A stretch of 64,000 nt of DNA, from assembly GCF_004366595.1 (NCBI RefSeq), contig NZ_SORE01000024.1, positions 1 through 64,000 on the forward strand, read 5' to 3'. The number at the start of each line of letters is the position of its first letter. Position 1 is the stretch's first letter. Shown piece by piece: positions 53,428-63,157 of this stretch. The translations under genes and the position numbers were made by a program. This stretch comes from Paraburkholderia rhizosphaerae. Its GTDB lineage: Bacteria > Pseudomonadota > Gammaproteobacteria > Burkholderiales > Burkholderiaceae. The notes beneath the pieces were generated by a model that saw only the letters and a program-made list of their open reading frames with translations, was not told the origin of the DNA and made no database searches.

Positions 53428-54054
53428 GTGAGCACGCTACTGCCCGCGAGTCACATGTCTGGTCCCGCGAAGACGATTCAGCCCGCGTGGGTGCGAATTT
53501 CACATTGGCTCAATGCGCTAGCCGTGATTTTGATGGTCCTTTCCGGATGGCGGATCTACGACGCGTCGCCGGTCTTCAAGGGTTTCGTGATTCCGGCGAA
53601 TTTCACGCTCGGCGGCTGGCTGGGCGGCGCGCTGCAATGGCATTTCGCCGCGATGTGGCTGCTGTTCTTCAACGGTCTCTTCTACCTCGCGATGAATCTG
53701 GTCACCGGCCGGTTCAAGCGCAAGTTCTTCCCGCTCTCGTTGCGCGCGATCTTTCATGATCTGCTCGATGCACTAAAGGGTCGCCTGTCACACGCCGATC
53801 ACAGCAAATACAACGCGGTGCAGAAATTCGCGTACTTGTTCGTGATGCTTGATATTGCCGTACTCATGCTGTCCGGCCTCGCCGTGTGGAAATCGGTGCA
53901 GTTCCCGTTGCTGCGCGATCTGTTCGGTGGCTACGATTTCGCGCGTGTCGTTCACTTCAGCGCGATGTCGCTGGTTTGCGCGTTCATCGTTGTGCATGTG
54001 GCGATGGTGGCGCTCGTGCCGCGCTCGCTGCTCACGATGATTCGCGGGCGCTGA
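53428..54054 (+). CDS. Cytochrome b561-type membrane subunit
   Basis: A protein of 208 residues from a GTG start eight bases after GGAGGAA. Four membrane segments carry the likely b-haem histidines: RISHWLNALAVIL (TM1), LQWHFAAMWLLFF (TM2) and RVVHFSAMSLVCAFIVVHVA (TM4). It passes electrons between the quinone pool or periplasmic partners and the molybdoenzyme encoded 28 bases downstream. It is a member of the Ni-Fe hydrogenase/thiosulfate reductase type b family. Confidence 0.9.
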   Translation: MSTLLPASHMSGPAKTIQPAWVRISHWLNALAVILMVLSGWRIYDASPVFKGFVIPANFTLGGWLGGALQWHFAAMWLLFFNGLFYLAMNLVTGRFKRKFFPLSLRAIFHDLLDALKGRLSHADHSKYNAVQKFAYLFVMLDIAVLMLSGLAVWKSVQFPLLRDLFGGYDFARVVHFSAMSLVCAFIVVHVAMVALVPRSLLTMIRGR

Positions 54055-54082
54055 GCGAGCGCACTCACAGGAACGTTCGATC

Positions 54083-54859
54083 ATGCAACCTATCAAGCCA
54101 AAACGCCCGAACATCGATCGCGAATCGCTGCTCATCGATGTGCGCCGCGAGCTCGACATGCCCGCGCGGCGTCTGTTCGGCAAGCGGATTCTCACGCTTG
54201 GCGGCCTCGCAATGCTGACCGGCTGCAGTCTTTCCGACAACACGTCCGTGGAGAATTTCCTCGTCAAGGTCTCGCGCATCAACGACAGCGTGCAGGCGTG
54301 GCTGTTCGATCCGACGCGTCTTGCGCCCACGTATACCGAAGCGCAGATCACGCGGCCATTTCCATTCAACGGGTTCTACGACGAGGACGAAGCGCCGATA
54401 GTCGATGGCTCTGACTTTCGCCTGAAGGTAAGCGGACTCGTGCAAAACAAACGCCCGTGGACCTTGCCCGAATTGTCTGCGCTGCCGAAAGCGGAGCAGA
54501 TCACAAGGCATATCTGCGTAGAAGGATGGAGTGCGATTGGACGCTGGGGCGGCACACCTTTTTCGGAGTTCCTCAAGCGCGTGGGCGCGGATACGTCGGC
54601 CAGGTACGTGGGTTTCAAGTGCGCGGACAACTACTACGAAAGCATCGACATGCCCACCGCGTTGCATCCGCAGACGCTACTTACGTTCACCTACGACGGC
54701 CAGCAATTGCCGACGAAGTACGGTTACCCGATGAAGCTCAGGATGCCAACCAAACTCGGATACAAGAATCCGAAGTACGTGACGGAAATCTTCGTCACCA
54801 ACACTTACCCTGGCGGCTATTGGGTCGATCAGGGGTACAACTGGTTCGGAGGTTCCTGA
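54083..54859 (+). CDS. Molybdopterin-dependent oxidoreductase, sulfite-oxidase fold (YedY/SorA-like)
   Basis: A protein of 258 residues. The N-terminal RRLFGKRILTLGGLAMLTGC combines a twin-arginine-like start with a lipobox, suggesting Tat export and lipid anchoring. The Mo-ligating cysteine is in RHICVEGWSAIG near residue 150, followed by a sulfite-oxidase-type domain ending in YPGGYWVDQGYNWF. It is shorter than SorA and near YedY in size. It pairs with the b561 subunit, as MsrP with MsrQ, but the substrate is unknown. Confidence 0.88.
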   Translation: MQPIKPKRPNIDRESLLIDVRRELDMPARRLFGKRILTLGGLAMLTGCSLSDNTSVENFLVKVSRINDSVQAWLFDPTRLAPTYTEAQITRPFPFNGFYDEDEAPIVDGSDFRLKVSGLVQNKRPWTLPELSALPKAEQITRHICVEGWSAIGRWGGTPFSEFLKRVGADTSARYVGFKCADNYYESIDMPTALHPQTLLTFTYDGQQLPTKYGYPMKLRMPTKLGYKNPKYVTEIFVTNTYPGGYWVDQGYNWFGGS

Positions 54860-54969
54860 CGTCGTCAAAGCACGCCGCTTGTATTCGGATTTATTTGCTC
54901 ACACTGCGGCGTCAGGCATTCCGATTCACGCCGGCAAGACCGGAATTTTCCATATACCAGGAGGTTGAC

Positions 54970-55197
54970 TTGAAATTTTTTACCGCTGCAGTGCTCGCGG
55001 CAACATTGGCTTTGAGCGGATCGATGGCATTCGCCCAGTCGGGTGGCGCGATGTCGCACGATTCGATGGCTAAGACTTCGATGTCGAAGGACTCCATGTC
55101 GAAAGATGCGATGTCGCACGACTCGATGAAGAAAGGCGACGGTATGAAAAAGCACGACGCGATGGGCCATGCCGCTTCGGGTGCAATGGCACAGTGA
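54970..55197 (+). CDS. Pentapeptide MXKDX repeat protein
   Basis: A protein of 75 residues from a TTG start six bases after AGGAGG. A signal peptide ending MAFAQSGG is followed by five-residue repeats of MSKDS/MSHDS type, rich in Met, Ser, Asp, Lys and His. These exported Met/His repeats could bind copper or similar metals, which is inference. It follows the molybdoenzyme by 110 bases on the same strand, a frequent Burkholderia arrangement from memory. Confidence 0.85.
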   Translation: MKFFTAAVLAATLALSGSMAFAQSGGAMSHDSMAKTSMSKDSMSKDAMSHDSMKKGDGMKKHDAMGHAASGAMAQ

Positions 55198-55684
55198 GTC
55201 TGCATAAGCAGGGTGGAAGCGAAACCGCGCCGTCGGTTCGTTCTCCCTGCTGCGATCCGCCATTGCGGATCCGCACACCGGCGGTCCGACCGAACTTCTT
55301 CCGGGCTTGTGGCCGGATAACTGGTGTGCGCATTCCATCTTTTGGTTTGCATTCTGCAGGCCGCCCCTCCGCTTCCATCTCCACCGTCCCCACGCGTTAT
55401 AACGACCCGCGCTGCATTTGACCCGATTCCGGGACAACGTCGACGATAGCAACAAGCGTCGCGTTTTTGCAACGATCTAAGTTATGCAAACGAAATTGAT
55501 TGCCCAAGGGGCATACCCCGCGCGATTCTAATGTCGCGCATTTTTGTTGAAAGTACTGACCGAAGCGAAATCCCGTCTATTCGTCGAAGCATGACGGGCG
55601 CTCGCCTGCTCCGGTTTTCCCCGCCCGTACATCAATCACACAAATCATTTAATGGAACCGCATCTTCTATGACGGAGGTGTTTC
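55198..55684. other. Intergenic region upstream of the porin
   Basis: No gene is supported in this 487-base gap; minus-strand frames over the MXKDX gene are shadows. A short palindrome GGGGCATACCCC lies near 55508. It presumably holds the porin promoter and the end of the upstream operon. Confidence 0.5.
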
Positions 55685-56884
55685 ATGAAATGCCCACGTA
55701 TTGCCCTCGCAATATCGATGCTGGTTGCCAGCGCCGCGCACGCGCAAAGCAGTGTGACCCTGTACGGGCTGATCGACACAAGCCTGCTCTATAGCAGTAG
55801 CGCTCGTGTCAACGCCGCCAATCCGGCGGCCGGTGGCGGCACTCAGTGGCAAGAGTTCGCGGGAAGCCTGTCCACGCCGCGCTGGGGCATGCGTGGGGCC
55901 GAGGATCTCGGCGGCGGATTGAGCGCCGAGTTCCTGTTGGAAAGCGGCTTTAACTCAACGAACGGTACGCTGAAGAACGGCGGCGACCTCTTCGGTCGCC
56001 AGGCATGGGTGGGGCTGAATGCAAGCCAATACGGCACGGTAACACTGGGCCGCCAATACGACTTCGTGGTGACTTACCTCGCACCGCTCGGCGCGACAGG
56101 TTCGGGCTTTGGCGGTAACCTCGCGCAGCACCCGTACGACAACGACAACCTGAACAACAACATGCGGCTGAACAACGCGGTCAAGTTCAGCAGTGTCGAG
56201 TTCCACGGCGTGAAGGTCGGCGCGATGTATGCATTCTCGAACGAAGCCGGCCGCATCTCCAACAACAACGCATACAGCGCGGGCATCAACTATGCGTTAG
56301 GTCCAATCAAACTCTCGGGTGCGTATCTGCAGATCAACCGGGACGCGAACGCGCAGAATGCGACCGGCGCGGTGAGCACAGGCGACGGCGATGCTTTGAC
56401 GATTGGCGGTCTGCAACGCATATACGGGTTAGGCGCGCAGTATATGTTCGGCAAATCGTCGGTCGGCCTGCTCTGGACACATTCGTCTACCGAGAGCCCG
56501 TCGAACCTTCTGTTCGGCGGAAGCACGAGCAATGGCGCGTTGCCCGGTCCGTCGAACGGCGCCGGCAACTACATCAAGTTCGACAACTTCGAAATCAACG
56601 GCCGTTATTTTCTGAAACCCAACTTCAGCCTCGGGGCGTCCTATACGTACACGATGGCTTCGTTCAATTCATCGACCGGTAACGCGTTCCCGCACTGGAA
56701 TCAGGTCATGGCGCAAGCCGACTACCTGCTGTCGCAGCGTACGGATGTGTACCTTGCAGGCGTGTATCAGCGCGTCGGCGGCGGCAATGGCATCCCCGTT
56801 TTCGACGCGGGTGTCTATACGCTAACTCCGGCAACGGGCAACCAGCAGGTAGTCGTCGCTGCCGGTCTAAGGCACCGTTTCTAG
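55685..56884 (+). CDS. Gram-negative porin (Burkholderia Omp38/OpcP type)
   Basis: A protein of 399 residues. A signal peptide ends SAAHAQSS, followed by the family opening SSVTLYGLIDTSLLYSS, the constriction-loop region, and an even spread of beta strands ending in VVVAAGLRHRF with the terminal phenylalanine needed for BAM assembly. It forms a trimeric general diffusion pore. GGAGGTG precedes the start. No operon partner is apparent. Confidence 0.93.
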   Translation: MKCPRIALAISMLVASAAHAQSSVTLYGLIDTSLLYSSSARVNAANPAAGGGTQWQEFAGSLSTPRWGMRGAEDLGGGLSAEFLLESGFNSTNGTLKNGGDLFGRQAWVGLNASQYGTVTLGRQYDFVVTYLAPLGATGSGFGGNLAQHPYDNDNLNNNMRLNNAVKFSSVEFHGVKVGAMYAFSNEAGRISNNNAYSAGINYALGPIKLSGAYLQINRDANAQNATGAVSTGDGDALTIGGLQRIYGLGAQYMFGKSSVGLLWTHSSTESPSNLLFGGSTSNGALPGPSNGAGNYIKFDNFEINGRYFLKPNFSLGASYTYTMASFNSSTGNAFPHWNQVMAQADYLLSQRTDVYLAGVYQRVGGGNGIPVFDAGVYTLTPATGNQQVVVAAGLRHRF

Positions 56885-57111
56885 CGCGCGCGTTGCCGCT
56901 TTTTCCCGAAGCCGTAGAGCACGGTTACGAGGCGCCGCACACTACGATGACGGCGCGAGCGACATCGATCGGGCAACCTTCTCCTCGCGTGTTCGTCTAA
57001 CTACGCTGGGTTACACTGAAGTGGCCGCCAGCGTCTGCGACGATTTCACGCACCGTGTCTTGTCGCAACGCATCGTCAAACCGCAGTAGCGGCGGCGCCG
57101 GGAGAAGATCG

Positions 57112-57417
57112 ATGCAGAACGACAGACCGCCGCGGCGGCCCGTAATAGGTGGGAAACGAATCCAGGTCGGCGGCTCCGGCTGGTTCGGCCGATTGCTGGC
57201 CGTCGTCCTGAGCGCGATCGTGCTTGTGGTGGCCGCAATGCTGTCGCTGGTGCTGCTCGCCGTGCTGTTCGCGGTGGGTACGATCATTGCCGGCTATCTC
57301 TGGTGGAAAACACGCGCGCTGCGCAAGCACCCGCGCGCATTCGGCGACGACGGCCGGACCATCGACGTCGAGGTCGTCCATAAAGACTCGCCCGACGACG
57401 ATTCCGCGAAACACTAA
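57112..57417 (+). CDS. Small membrane protein of unknown function
   Basis: A protein of 101 residues starting at MQNDRPPRRPVIGG, nine bases after GGAG. A charged N-terminal 30 residues precede one long hydrophobic hairpin (about 28-68, LLAVVLSAIVLVVAAML and following), then WWKTRALRKH and an acidic tail rich in Asp. Two membrane passes with both ends cytoplasmic are likely. No family beyond Burkholderia hypothetical proteins is suggested. It is convergent with the RND pump gene, 70 bases away. Confidence 0.75.
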   Translation: MQNDRPPRRPVIGGKRIQVGGSGWFGRLLAVVLSAIVLVVAAMLSLVLLAVLFAVGTIIAGYLWWKTRALRKHPRAFGDDGRTIDVEVVHKDSPDDDSAKH

Positions 57418-57487
57418 TGATCCATTAAGCGAGGCCGTGGCGGTGGTCTTGCGGCGTGGCGTTCGCAAACTTCGGAACAGCGCGGTC

Positions 57488-60400
57488 TCACCGTATGGTT
57501 TTGCTGAACCGGCCATAGCGAATGGCCAGTGCCGGCAGCACCAACAGATTCAAAGCCGTCGATGTAATCAGCCCGCCGAGAATCACGACCGCCATCGGCC
57601 CCTCGAGTTCGTTGCCCGCCGCGCCGCCTGTTAGCGCCAGCGGCAGCAACGCCAGCGCGGTGACACACGCGGTCATCATGATCGGCACCAGCCGTTCGGA
57701 TGCGCCGGCCACCGCGGTATCGATTCCCCAAGGCAATCCATCGACGTGCACCAGATGCTCGTAGTGGCTGATCAACATGATCGAATTGCGCAGCGAAATA
57801 CCAAGCAGCGTGACAAACCCAACCATGCTGCCCAGCGACAGGTTTGCGCCGCTTAGTATCACGCTCACTACCGCGCCTACGAGCGCAAACGGCAGATTCA
57901 CCAGGACGAGCAATACCGCGCGCCGACTCTTTAGCGCGACGAATAGCAGCAGAACGATACCCATCAGCGACAGCGCGCCGTAAGCGATCAGGTCTCGCTG
58001 CGATTGCGCGCGTGCATCGCTCTCACCGGCGAATACCGCATAGGTGCCGGGCGGCATCGCGATTTCGCTTTGAACCCGCGCTTGTGCGTCACTGACGAAA
58101 TCACTGACGGCGCGACTCCCGGGAATGACCGAGACCGTCTGCATTCGCCGGCAACCGTCGTGCGTAATCTGATAGCGCCCGGAGACCTCCCGTATCGTCG
58201 CAAGCTCGCGTAGCGGCACCGCCAGCCCTTCCGGATTGCGCAGCATCAGCGCACCGATGTCGCTGACATCCCGACGCGCGCCGGGAGCGAGCATTACGGT
58301 CAGATCCCACGTGCGGCTGCCGTCATGGATTTGCGATACGGATGTCCCCTGAAACGCGGCCTGAATCGCATCGAGCACGTCTACCGGCCGAAAACCAAAA
58401 CGGCTCAACGAAGCGGCCTTCAGCTTCACTTCCAGTTCGGGAATGCCAGGTGGTGACTCCACCTGCACGCTCGCCGCGCCACGGACCGTCCCCAGCAGCC
58501 GTGCGATTTCCTGAGCCTTACGGTCAATCACGTCGAGGTCATTGCCGAATACGTTAACAACTACCGGTGCTGTCACGCCGGAAATCGTTTCGTCGATCCG
58601 CTCGACCAGGAACGTATTGACGGAGGTCGTCAGCCCCGGGAATCGCGCGAGTTCGCGCTGTATGCGCGTCAACACGTCAGCCTGTCGCGAAGCGCTCATC
58701 GGTGCGAGACCGACTTCGAATTCGGAGAGCTGCACACCGGTAGGATCGACCACGCCAGACGCACGGCCCGCACGTTGCGCAACGAGCCGCACACCCGGCA
58801 CGCGCATCAGCGCATTCGACACCTGCGTGCCGATACGCATCGATTCCGCGAGAGATGTCCCGGGCGCGAGGCCCATATGCACGATGTAGTGCCCTTCGCG
58901 CAGTTGCGGAATGAAATTACCGCTCAGCAACGGCAGCGACCCCAGCGTCGCCACGCACGTCAGCGCGGAGATCGCCATCACCGTTTGCGCGCGCGGCTCG
59001 ATTGCCGTCAGCGCGCTCACGTAGCGCTGCTTGAGGCTTGCGATGAAGCGCGGCTCACGTTCAGGCAGCGACCCGTGCGTCAGCAGCCCAAGCGCCATTG
59101 CGGGTGTGAGCGTAAGCGCAACGCCTAGTGAAGCGAGCACCGCGAGGATATACGCGACACCAAGTGGCGCGAACAGTTTTCCGGCCACACCGGTCAGCGT
59201 GAGCACCGGCAGAAAAATCAGCACCACGATGAAGGTCGCGAAGACGACGGCGCTACGCACTTCCACCGACGCGCGCAGCACGACGCGAAACGCCGGCAGA
59301 GGCACCCGGCGCAGCCGATTCTCGCGCAATCGCCGGTAGATGTTTTCGACATCGATGATCGCATCGTCGACCACTTCGCCAAGTGCGATCGCCAGCCCGC
59401 CGAGTGTCATCGTGTTCAGGCTGACGCCGAGCGACGTCAGCAAGACAATCGCGACAAGCATTGACAGCGGAATCGCAACGGCCGAAATGATCACCGTGCG
59501 CACGTTGAGCAGAAACAGGAACAACACCGCAATCACAAGCGCCGCACCGGCGAGCAGCGCGCTGCGCAGATGATGGATCGACGCTTCGATAAAGCTGGCT
59601 GGGCGGAATACGTCGGCGCGTAGCTGAACATCCTGTTTTTCAAGCATCGGTTTCAGTTCCGCGAGTGCCTTGTCGATATCCTTCGTGACGGTCAGGGTAT
59701 TCGCACCGTACTGGCTTTCGATCACGAGCATTACGCCCGGCCGTCCCATGATCGATGCGCCACCGACGGCCGGTGCGCTAGCCCAGGTGAGCGTCGCGAC
59801 ATCGCCCAGACGCACGGCTGCGCCGTTGCTCGAGCGCAGCACGACGCCGGCGAGCGTAGCGGGCGAAGTCAACTGGCCGTCTGCGTTGATCGCAAGGCGC
59901 TGATTCGCGCCTTCGATAAACCCGGCGCCGCGCACGCCCGTCGACTGGCGAGCGGCGCCGACAACGTCCTGGATCGACAGCCCGTAGCGCATCAGCTTTG
60001 CCGGATCGACCTGGATCTGCATCTGCCGCACGTCGCCACCGAACACGATCACATCGGCGACGCCTTGCACGCTCAGCAATTGCGGCCGCACTGTCCATTG
60101 CGCGAGGTCGTGCAGTTCCATCAGCGAACGGCGTTCTGACGTGAAGCCGATCGTGCGCACGACGCTCGTCGCGGTCGTGAGCGGCAGCAGCGCGGGCGGC
60201 TGAACGCCCGCAGGCAGTGCCGCTGCAAGTCCGCCGATCCGCTCCGAAACCAGCTGGCGCACTTGCATCACGTTCGCGTGGTCGTCGAAGACGAGCGCAA
60301 TCGACGAAAGGCCTTGCAACGATCTCGAACGCATCGACTGCAAGCCGACCAGACCGGCGAGCGCGTTTTCGACCGGCTGCGTGACGAGCGTTTCGACCTG

Positions 60401-60577
60401 CTCGCTGGTCAGGCCCGCCGCTTCGGTCTGCACGATGGTCATCGGCGCAGCGAACTCGGGGAACACGTCGAGCCGTGCGCGCGTCAGTGTGTAAAGGCCG
60501 TAGCCCGCCGCCATCACGGCGAGCGCATAGACGACGCCGCGAAAACGCAGCGAGAAGCGGATGATCGCGTTGAGCAT
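57488..60577 (-). CDS. Heavy-metal efflux RND pump (HME-RND, CzcA/CusA-like)
   Basis: A protein of 1029 residues starting at MLNAIIRFSLRFRGVVYAL. Twelve membrane helices and two large periplasmic loops are present. The fourth helix reads GLAIALGEVVDDAIIDVENIYR, the acidic proton-relay signature of metal RND pumps in a variant with two adjacent aspartates, unlike CzcA or CusA proper. The metal is therefore not assigned. It works with the adaptor 28 bases upstream and the outer-membrane factor as a three-part pump. Confidence 0.9.
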   Translation of the reverse strand: MLNAIIRFSLRFRGVVYALAVMAAGYGLYTLTRARLDVFPEFAAPMTIVQTEAAGLTSEQVETLVTQPVENALAGLVGLQSMRSRSLQGLSSIALVFDDHANVMQVRQLVSERIGGLAAALPAGVQPPALLPLTTATSVVRTIGFTSERRSLMELHDLAQWTVRPQLLSVQGVADVIVFGGDVRQMQIQVDPAKLMRYGLSIQDVVGAARQSTGVRGAGFIEGANQRLAINADGQLTSPATLAGVVLRSSNGAAVRLGDVATLTWASAPAVGGASIMGRPGVMLVIESQYGANTLTVTKDIDKALAELKPMLEKQDVQLRADVFRPASFIEASIHHLRSALLAGAALVIAVLFLFLLNVRTVIISAVAIPLSMLVAIVLLTSLGVSLNTMTLGGLAIALGEVVDDAIIDVENIYRRLRENRLRRVPLPAFRVVLRASVEVRSAVVFATFIVVLIFLPVLTLTGVAGKLFAPLGVAYILAVLASLGVALTLTPAMALGLLTHGSLPEREPRFIASLKQRYVSALTAIEPRAQTVMAISALTCVATLGSLPLLSGNFIPQLREGHYIVHMGLAPGTSLAESMRIGTQVSNALMRVPGVRLVAQRAGRASGVVDPTGVQLSEFEVGLAPMSASRQADVLTRIQRELARFPGLTTSVNTFLVERIDETISGVTAPVVVNVFGNDLDVIDRKAQEIARLLGTVRGAASVQVESPPGIPELEVKLKAASLSRFGFRPVDVLDAIQAAFQGTSVSQIHDGSRTWDLTVMLAPGARRDVSDIGALMLRNPEGLAVPLRELATIREVSGRYQITHDGCRRMQTVSVIPGSRAVSDFVSDAQARVQSEIAMPPGTYAVFAGESDARAQSQRDLIAYGALSLMGIVLLLFVALKSRRAVLLVLVNLPFALVGAVVSVILSGANLSLGSMVGFVTLLGISLRNSIMLISHYEHLVHVDGLPWGIDTAVAGASERLVPIMMTACVTALALLPLALTGGAAGNELEGPMAVVILGGLITSTALNLLVLPALAIRYGRFSKTIR

Positions 60578-60605
60578 GAGCGGTGGGTGCGCGAAGGCCG
60601 TGTGA

Positions 60606-61721
60606 TCAGTCGTCGCACTCGGGCGGGTCTTTGCAGACCGTGGCGATGCCTTGCGGCTTGAGTTCTTCGGAAAGCAGAAGCTGCGCGCCCTGCGTGACGA
60701 CTTCGTCGCCTGCATGGAGGCTCGCATTGGGGCTCGTATTGGGGCTCGCATTGAAGCTTTCAGTCACGATGATGTCGCGATTGTCGCTGTCCGTGACGGG
60801 CACGAAGCGGCGAGCAAACCTGTCCGGCGCGGTTTTCACGTAGACCCACGTCTGTCCGCCGTACCAGAGCACCGCGCGCGCGGGAATCGCGAGCGACGCT
60901 GCGGCAAGCTCGCGCATTGCCGGTACATGTGCGCTCGCGCGCATGCCGGCGGGAAGCGGACGAGCGGTCACGTATAGCCACGGCTCGCCCTGCACCGCCG
61001 GATCGACGACCGGTGACGCCGACAACCGTTGCGCGACGACCTCTGCACCATCGGGTGCATCGACCGTGATTCGCTGCGGTGGCATTTCGCCGGACTCGCC
61101 CACTGGGAGCGTCATGCGGACCACCGCGGCGCGCCCCGTCTGCAGGCGATCGTACAGATCGGACGTGGCGGCCGCCGCGGCTTTCGCAAGCGCATCGCCA
61201 AACTGCAGACGCAACATCGCGTCAATTCCAGCCAGTGCAGCACGCGCATTGCGTAGTTTCGCGGCGTCGGCCTGCATCGCGGCATCCGCGTCCTGCAGGG
61301 TTTTGCGCGACACGTTCCGGTCATCGTCGAACAGGGTCTGGCTGCGCGCGAATTGCACCCGCGAGTTGGCGGCCTGGGCGGAAAATGTGTCGAGATCCGC
61401 TCGTGCGGCCGCCAGCCGGTTACGCAAATCGAACAACGACTGCAGATCGACGACCGTCGCATACGCCGTGCGCGCCGGCGCCGCGGTTATCACTGAAAGC
61501 GCCGACACTTCGATATGACTCGCACGCTGCATCTCCCGACTGACGACCAGTACCGTTTCGCCATTCACCGTTTGCACGGCGGGTCGCTGCGCTGCGCTGG
61601 GCTCGGTTGCCTGCGCGGATCGATGTGCGGCAAGCGTCAGGTATGTGAACCACGCGCCGCCAACTACCAGCACGCTCAACAGTGCGCTGCACAACAGCAG
61701 CCGGCTTTTCATTTGCGCCAC
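60606..61721 (-). CDS. RND efflux periplasmic adaptor (membrane fusion protein)
   Basis: A protein of 371 residues. An N-terminal membrane anchor (residues 7-30) is followed by a coiled-coil hairpin (LRNRLAAARADLDTFSAQ and surrounding), a lipoyl-like barrel and the C-terminal membrane-proximal domain. A CKDPPECDD tail offers two cysteines and acidic residues that could bind metal. Near residue 325-335 a four-residue unit (NASP/NTSP/NASL) is repeated three times. It overlaps the outer-membrane factor gene by 13 bases. Confidence 0.88.
   Translation of the reverse strand: MAQMKSRLLLCSALLSVLVVGGAWFTYLTLAAHRSAQATEPSAAQRPAVQTVNGETVLVVSREMQRASHIEVSALSVITAAPARTAYATVVDLQSLFDLRNRLAAARADLDTFSAQAANSRVQFARSQTLFDDDRNVSRKTLQDADAAMQADAAKLRNARAALAGIDAMLRLQFGDALAKAAAAATSDLYDRLQTGRAAVVRMTLPVGESGEMPPQRITVDAPDGAEVVAQRLSASPVVDPAVQGEPWLYVTARPLPAGMRASAHVPAMRELAAASLAIPARAVLWYGGQTWVYVKTAPDRFARRFVPVTDSDNRDIIVTESFNASPNTSPNASLHAGDEVVTQGAQLLLSEELKPQGIATVCKDPPECDD
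60719..60754. repeat. In-frame 12-base tandem repeat inside the adaptor gene
   Basis: Three copies of a 12-base unit (GGCTCGCATTGG with one or two changes) lie in tandem and in frame, encoding Asn-Ala/Thr-Ser-Pro/Leu on the minus strand. Gain or loss of a unit would lengthen or shorten a periplasmic loop by four residues without a frameshift. Confidence 0.7.
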
Positions 61722-63103
61722 TCCTGCGCGCTCCGCGCGGTGTTCAGTGCGTCATCCTCCGGCAGTGGCCGCTGCATCGCGTCTTCGAGCGCATCGGCCG
61801 CCTGGCGCGCCGCAATCACCGCGTCGAGATGGCCGATTTCGCTCGACGCATAGTCGGCCTTTGCTTGCGTGCAAGTCACGCGATCCACGTCGCCCGCGGC
61901 AAACCCCGCAGCTTCGCTGTCGCGCTGTCTGCGCGCCGCGGCCAGATTAGCCTCCGCGATCGGCAGCGCGTCGAGGCTCGAACGGTAACGCGCAACGCCG
62001 CGATCGACGTCGCCGAGAATCGCGTCCTGCAATGCCGCCGTACGTGCGGCCGCCTCCTTGCGCTTCGCGGCCGCCTGCGCGATGCCACCGTGGTTCCGGT
62101 CGAAGACGGGTAACGTGATGCCGGCCAGCCCGAACGCGATCCGGTTCGTGCCGGTGTCGTACGTGTAACCGGAACCGAGATGGATATCCGGATACTGCTT
62201 TGCAACCTCGAGTTGCAATGCCGACTCGGCGGCTGCATAGTCGGCAAGCGACGCGCGCAGGTCCGCGCGATCGAACATCGCGTTGCGCCGCGCGTCAGCG
62301 TCGGGCGGCGCCGGCGGCACCGTTGCGACTGCATCGAAGTCGATCGCGATGTCGTCGAGCGCAGCCTCCGGAACGCCAATCGCCGTGGCGAGCTGAGCCT
62401 GCGCCTCCTGTTGCGCGATGCGCGCAGACGCTAGATCGGCCTGCGCCTGGGTTGCCGCGGCGAGCGCTGCGTCGACGTCCGGCCCCGCGTTCTCGCCGAC
62501 CGCGCGACGCTTGCGCACCATCGCGACGATCTGCTGCATTGCGTCCATCTTGGGCGAAAGCCAGCTGACGCGTTCGCGCGCCGCATACAGTGCGAGCATT
62601 GCATCGCGCACCTGCGCGCTCACTTTCCACGCTTCATTCGCGATGTTCAGGCGCGCCGATTCAGACTGGTGCGACGCCTGATCGACGCGATAACCGCGCT
62701 TGCCGGCGGTTTCAATCGGAATGTCGAGCGAGGGGCCAGTCGTGAACGGCGCACCGGGGCCGGGATTCGGAATCGTATACTCGAACGGCAGTTGCAGGAC
62801 CGGATTCGGGATCGCATCGGCGACTTCGATGCCGGCCCGCGCGGTCCCCCACTGCGCACGCGCGACGTCAAGCGCGGGGTTGTAGTACCACGCCGCGAGC
62901 GTCAACGATTGCCGGCTCCAGCGGGCCGGCGGCCATGGTCCGACGCCGTGGCCGAGTTCGCGCGCGAACCATTCGTGCAGTTCGCCGCTCGCCAGCGAGC
63001 GCGTCTCGAACCGCTGTGCGAGTTGTGCGGGTGCAATCGGCTGCGCGCGATAGGTCGCGCAACCGCTCAGAAAAATGAAAACAATCAACAGCGCGTCGCG
63101 CAT
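61709..63103 (-). CDS. Outer-membrane efflux factor (CzcC/TolC family lipoprotein)
   Basis: A protein of 464 residues. A lipoprotein signal with LSGC places the lipidated cysteine at residue 15. The two OEP repeats of long helices and strands are visible (LTLAAWYYNPALDVARAQWG; LQLEVAKQYPDIHLGSGYTY). Proline-rich IPNPGPGAPFTTGPSLDIPI marks the first beta region. It forms the outer-membrane duct for the RND pump. It is the first gene of the three-gene operon and starts 54 bases after the sensor kinase stop. Confidence 0.9.
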   Translation of the reverse strand: MRDALLIVFIFLSGCATYRAQPIAPAQLAQRFETRSLASGELHEWFARELGHGVGPWPPARWSRQSLTLAAWYYNPALDVARAQWGTARAGIEVADAIPNPVLQLPFEYTIPNPGPGAPFTTGPSLDIPIETAGKRGYRVDQASHQSESARLNIANEAWKVSAQVRDAMLALYAARERVSWLSPKMDAMQQIVAMVRKRRAVGENAGPDVDAALAAATQAQADLASARIAQQEAQAQLATAIGVPEAALDDIAIDFDAVATVPPAPPDADARRNAMFDRADLRASLADYAAAESALQLEVAKQYPDIHLGSGYTYDTGTNRIAFGLAGITLPVFDRNHGGIAQAAAKRKEAAARTAALQDAILGDVDRGVARYRSSLDALPIAEANLAAARRQRDSEAAGFAAGDVDRVTCTQAKADYASSEIGHLDAVIAARQAADALEDAMQRPLPEDDALNTARSAQEWRK

Positions 63104-63157
63104 GCCGGCATCCGTCAGTCCAGTCGCCGTCCATCGGGACGGTTCCGGACCCGGATG

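Noticed and set aside
55508..55519. Palindrome GGGGCATACCCC upstream of the porin
   Set aside because: Too short and isolated to call an operator.
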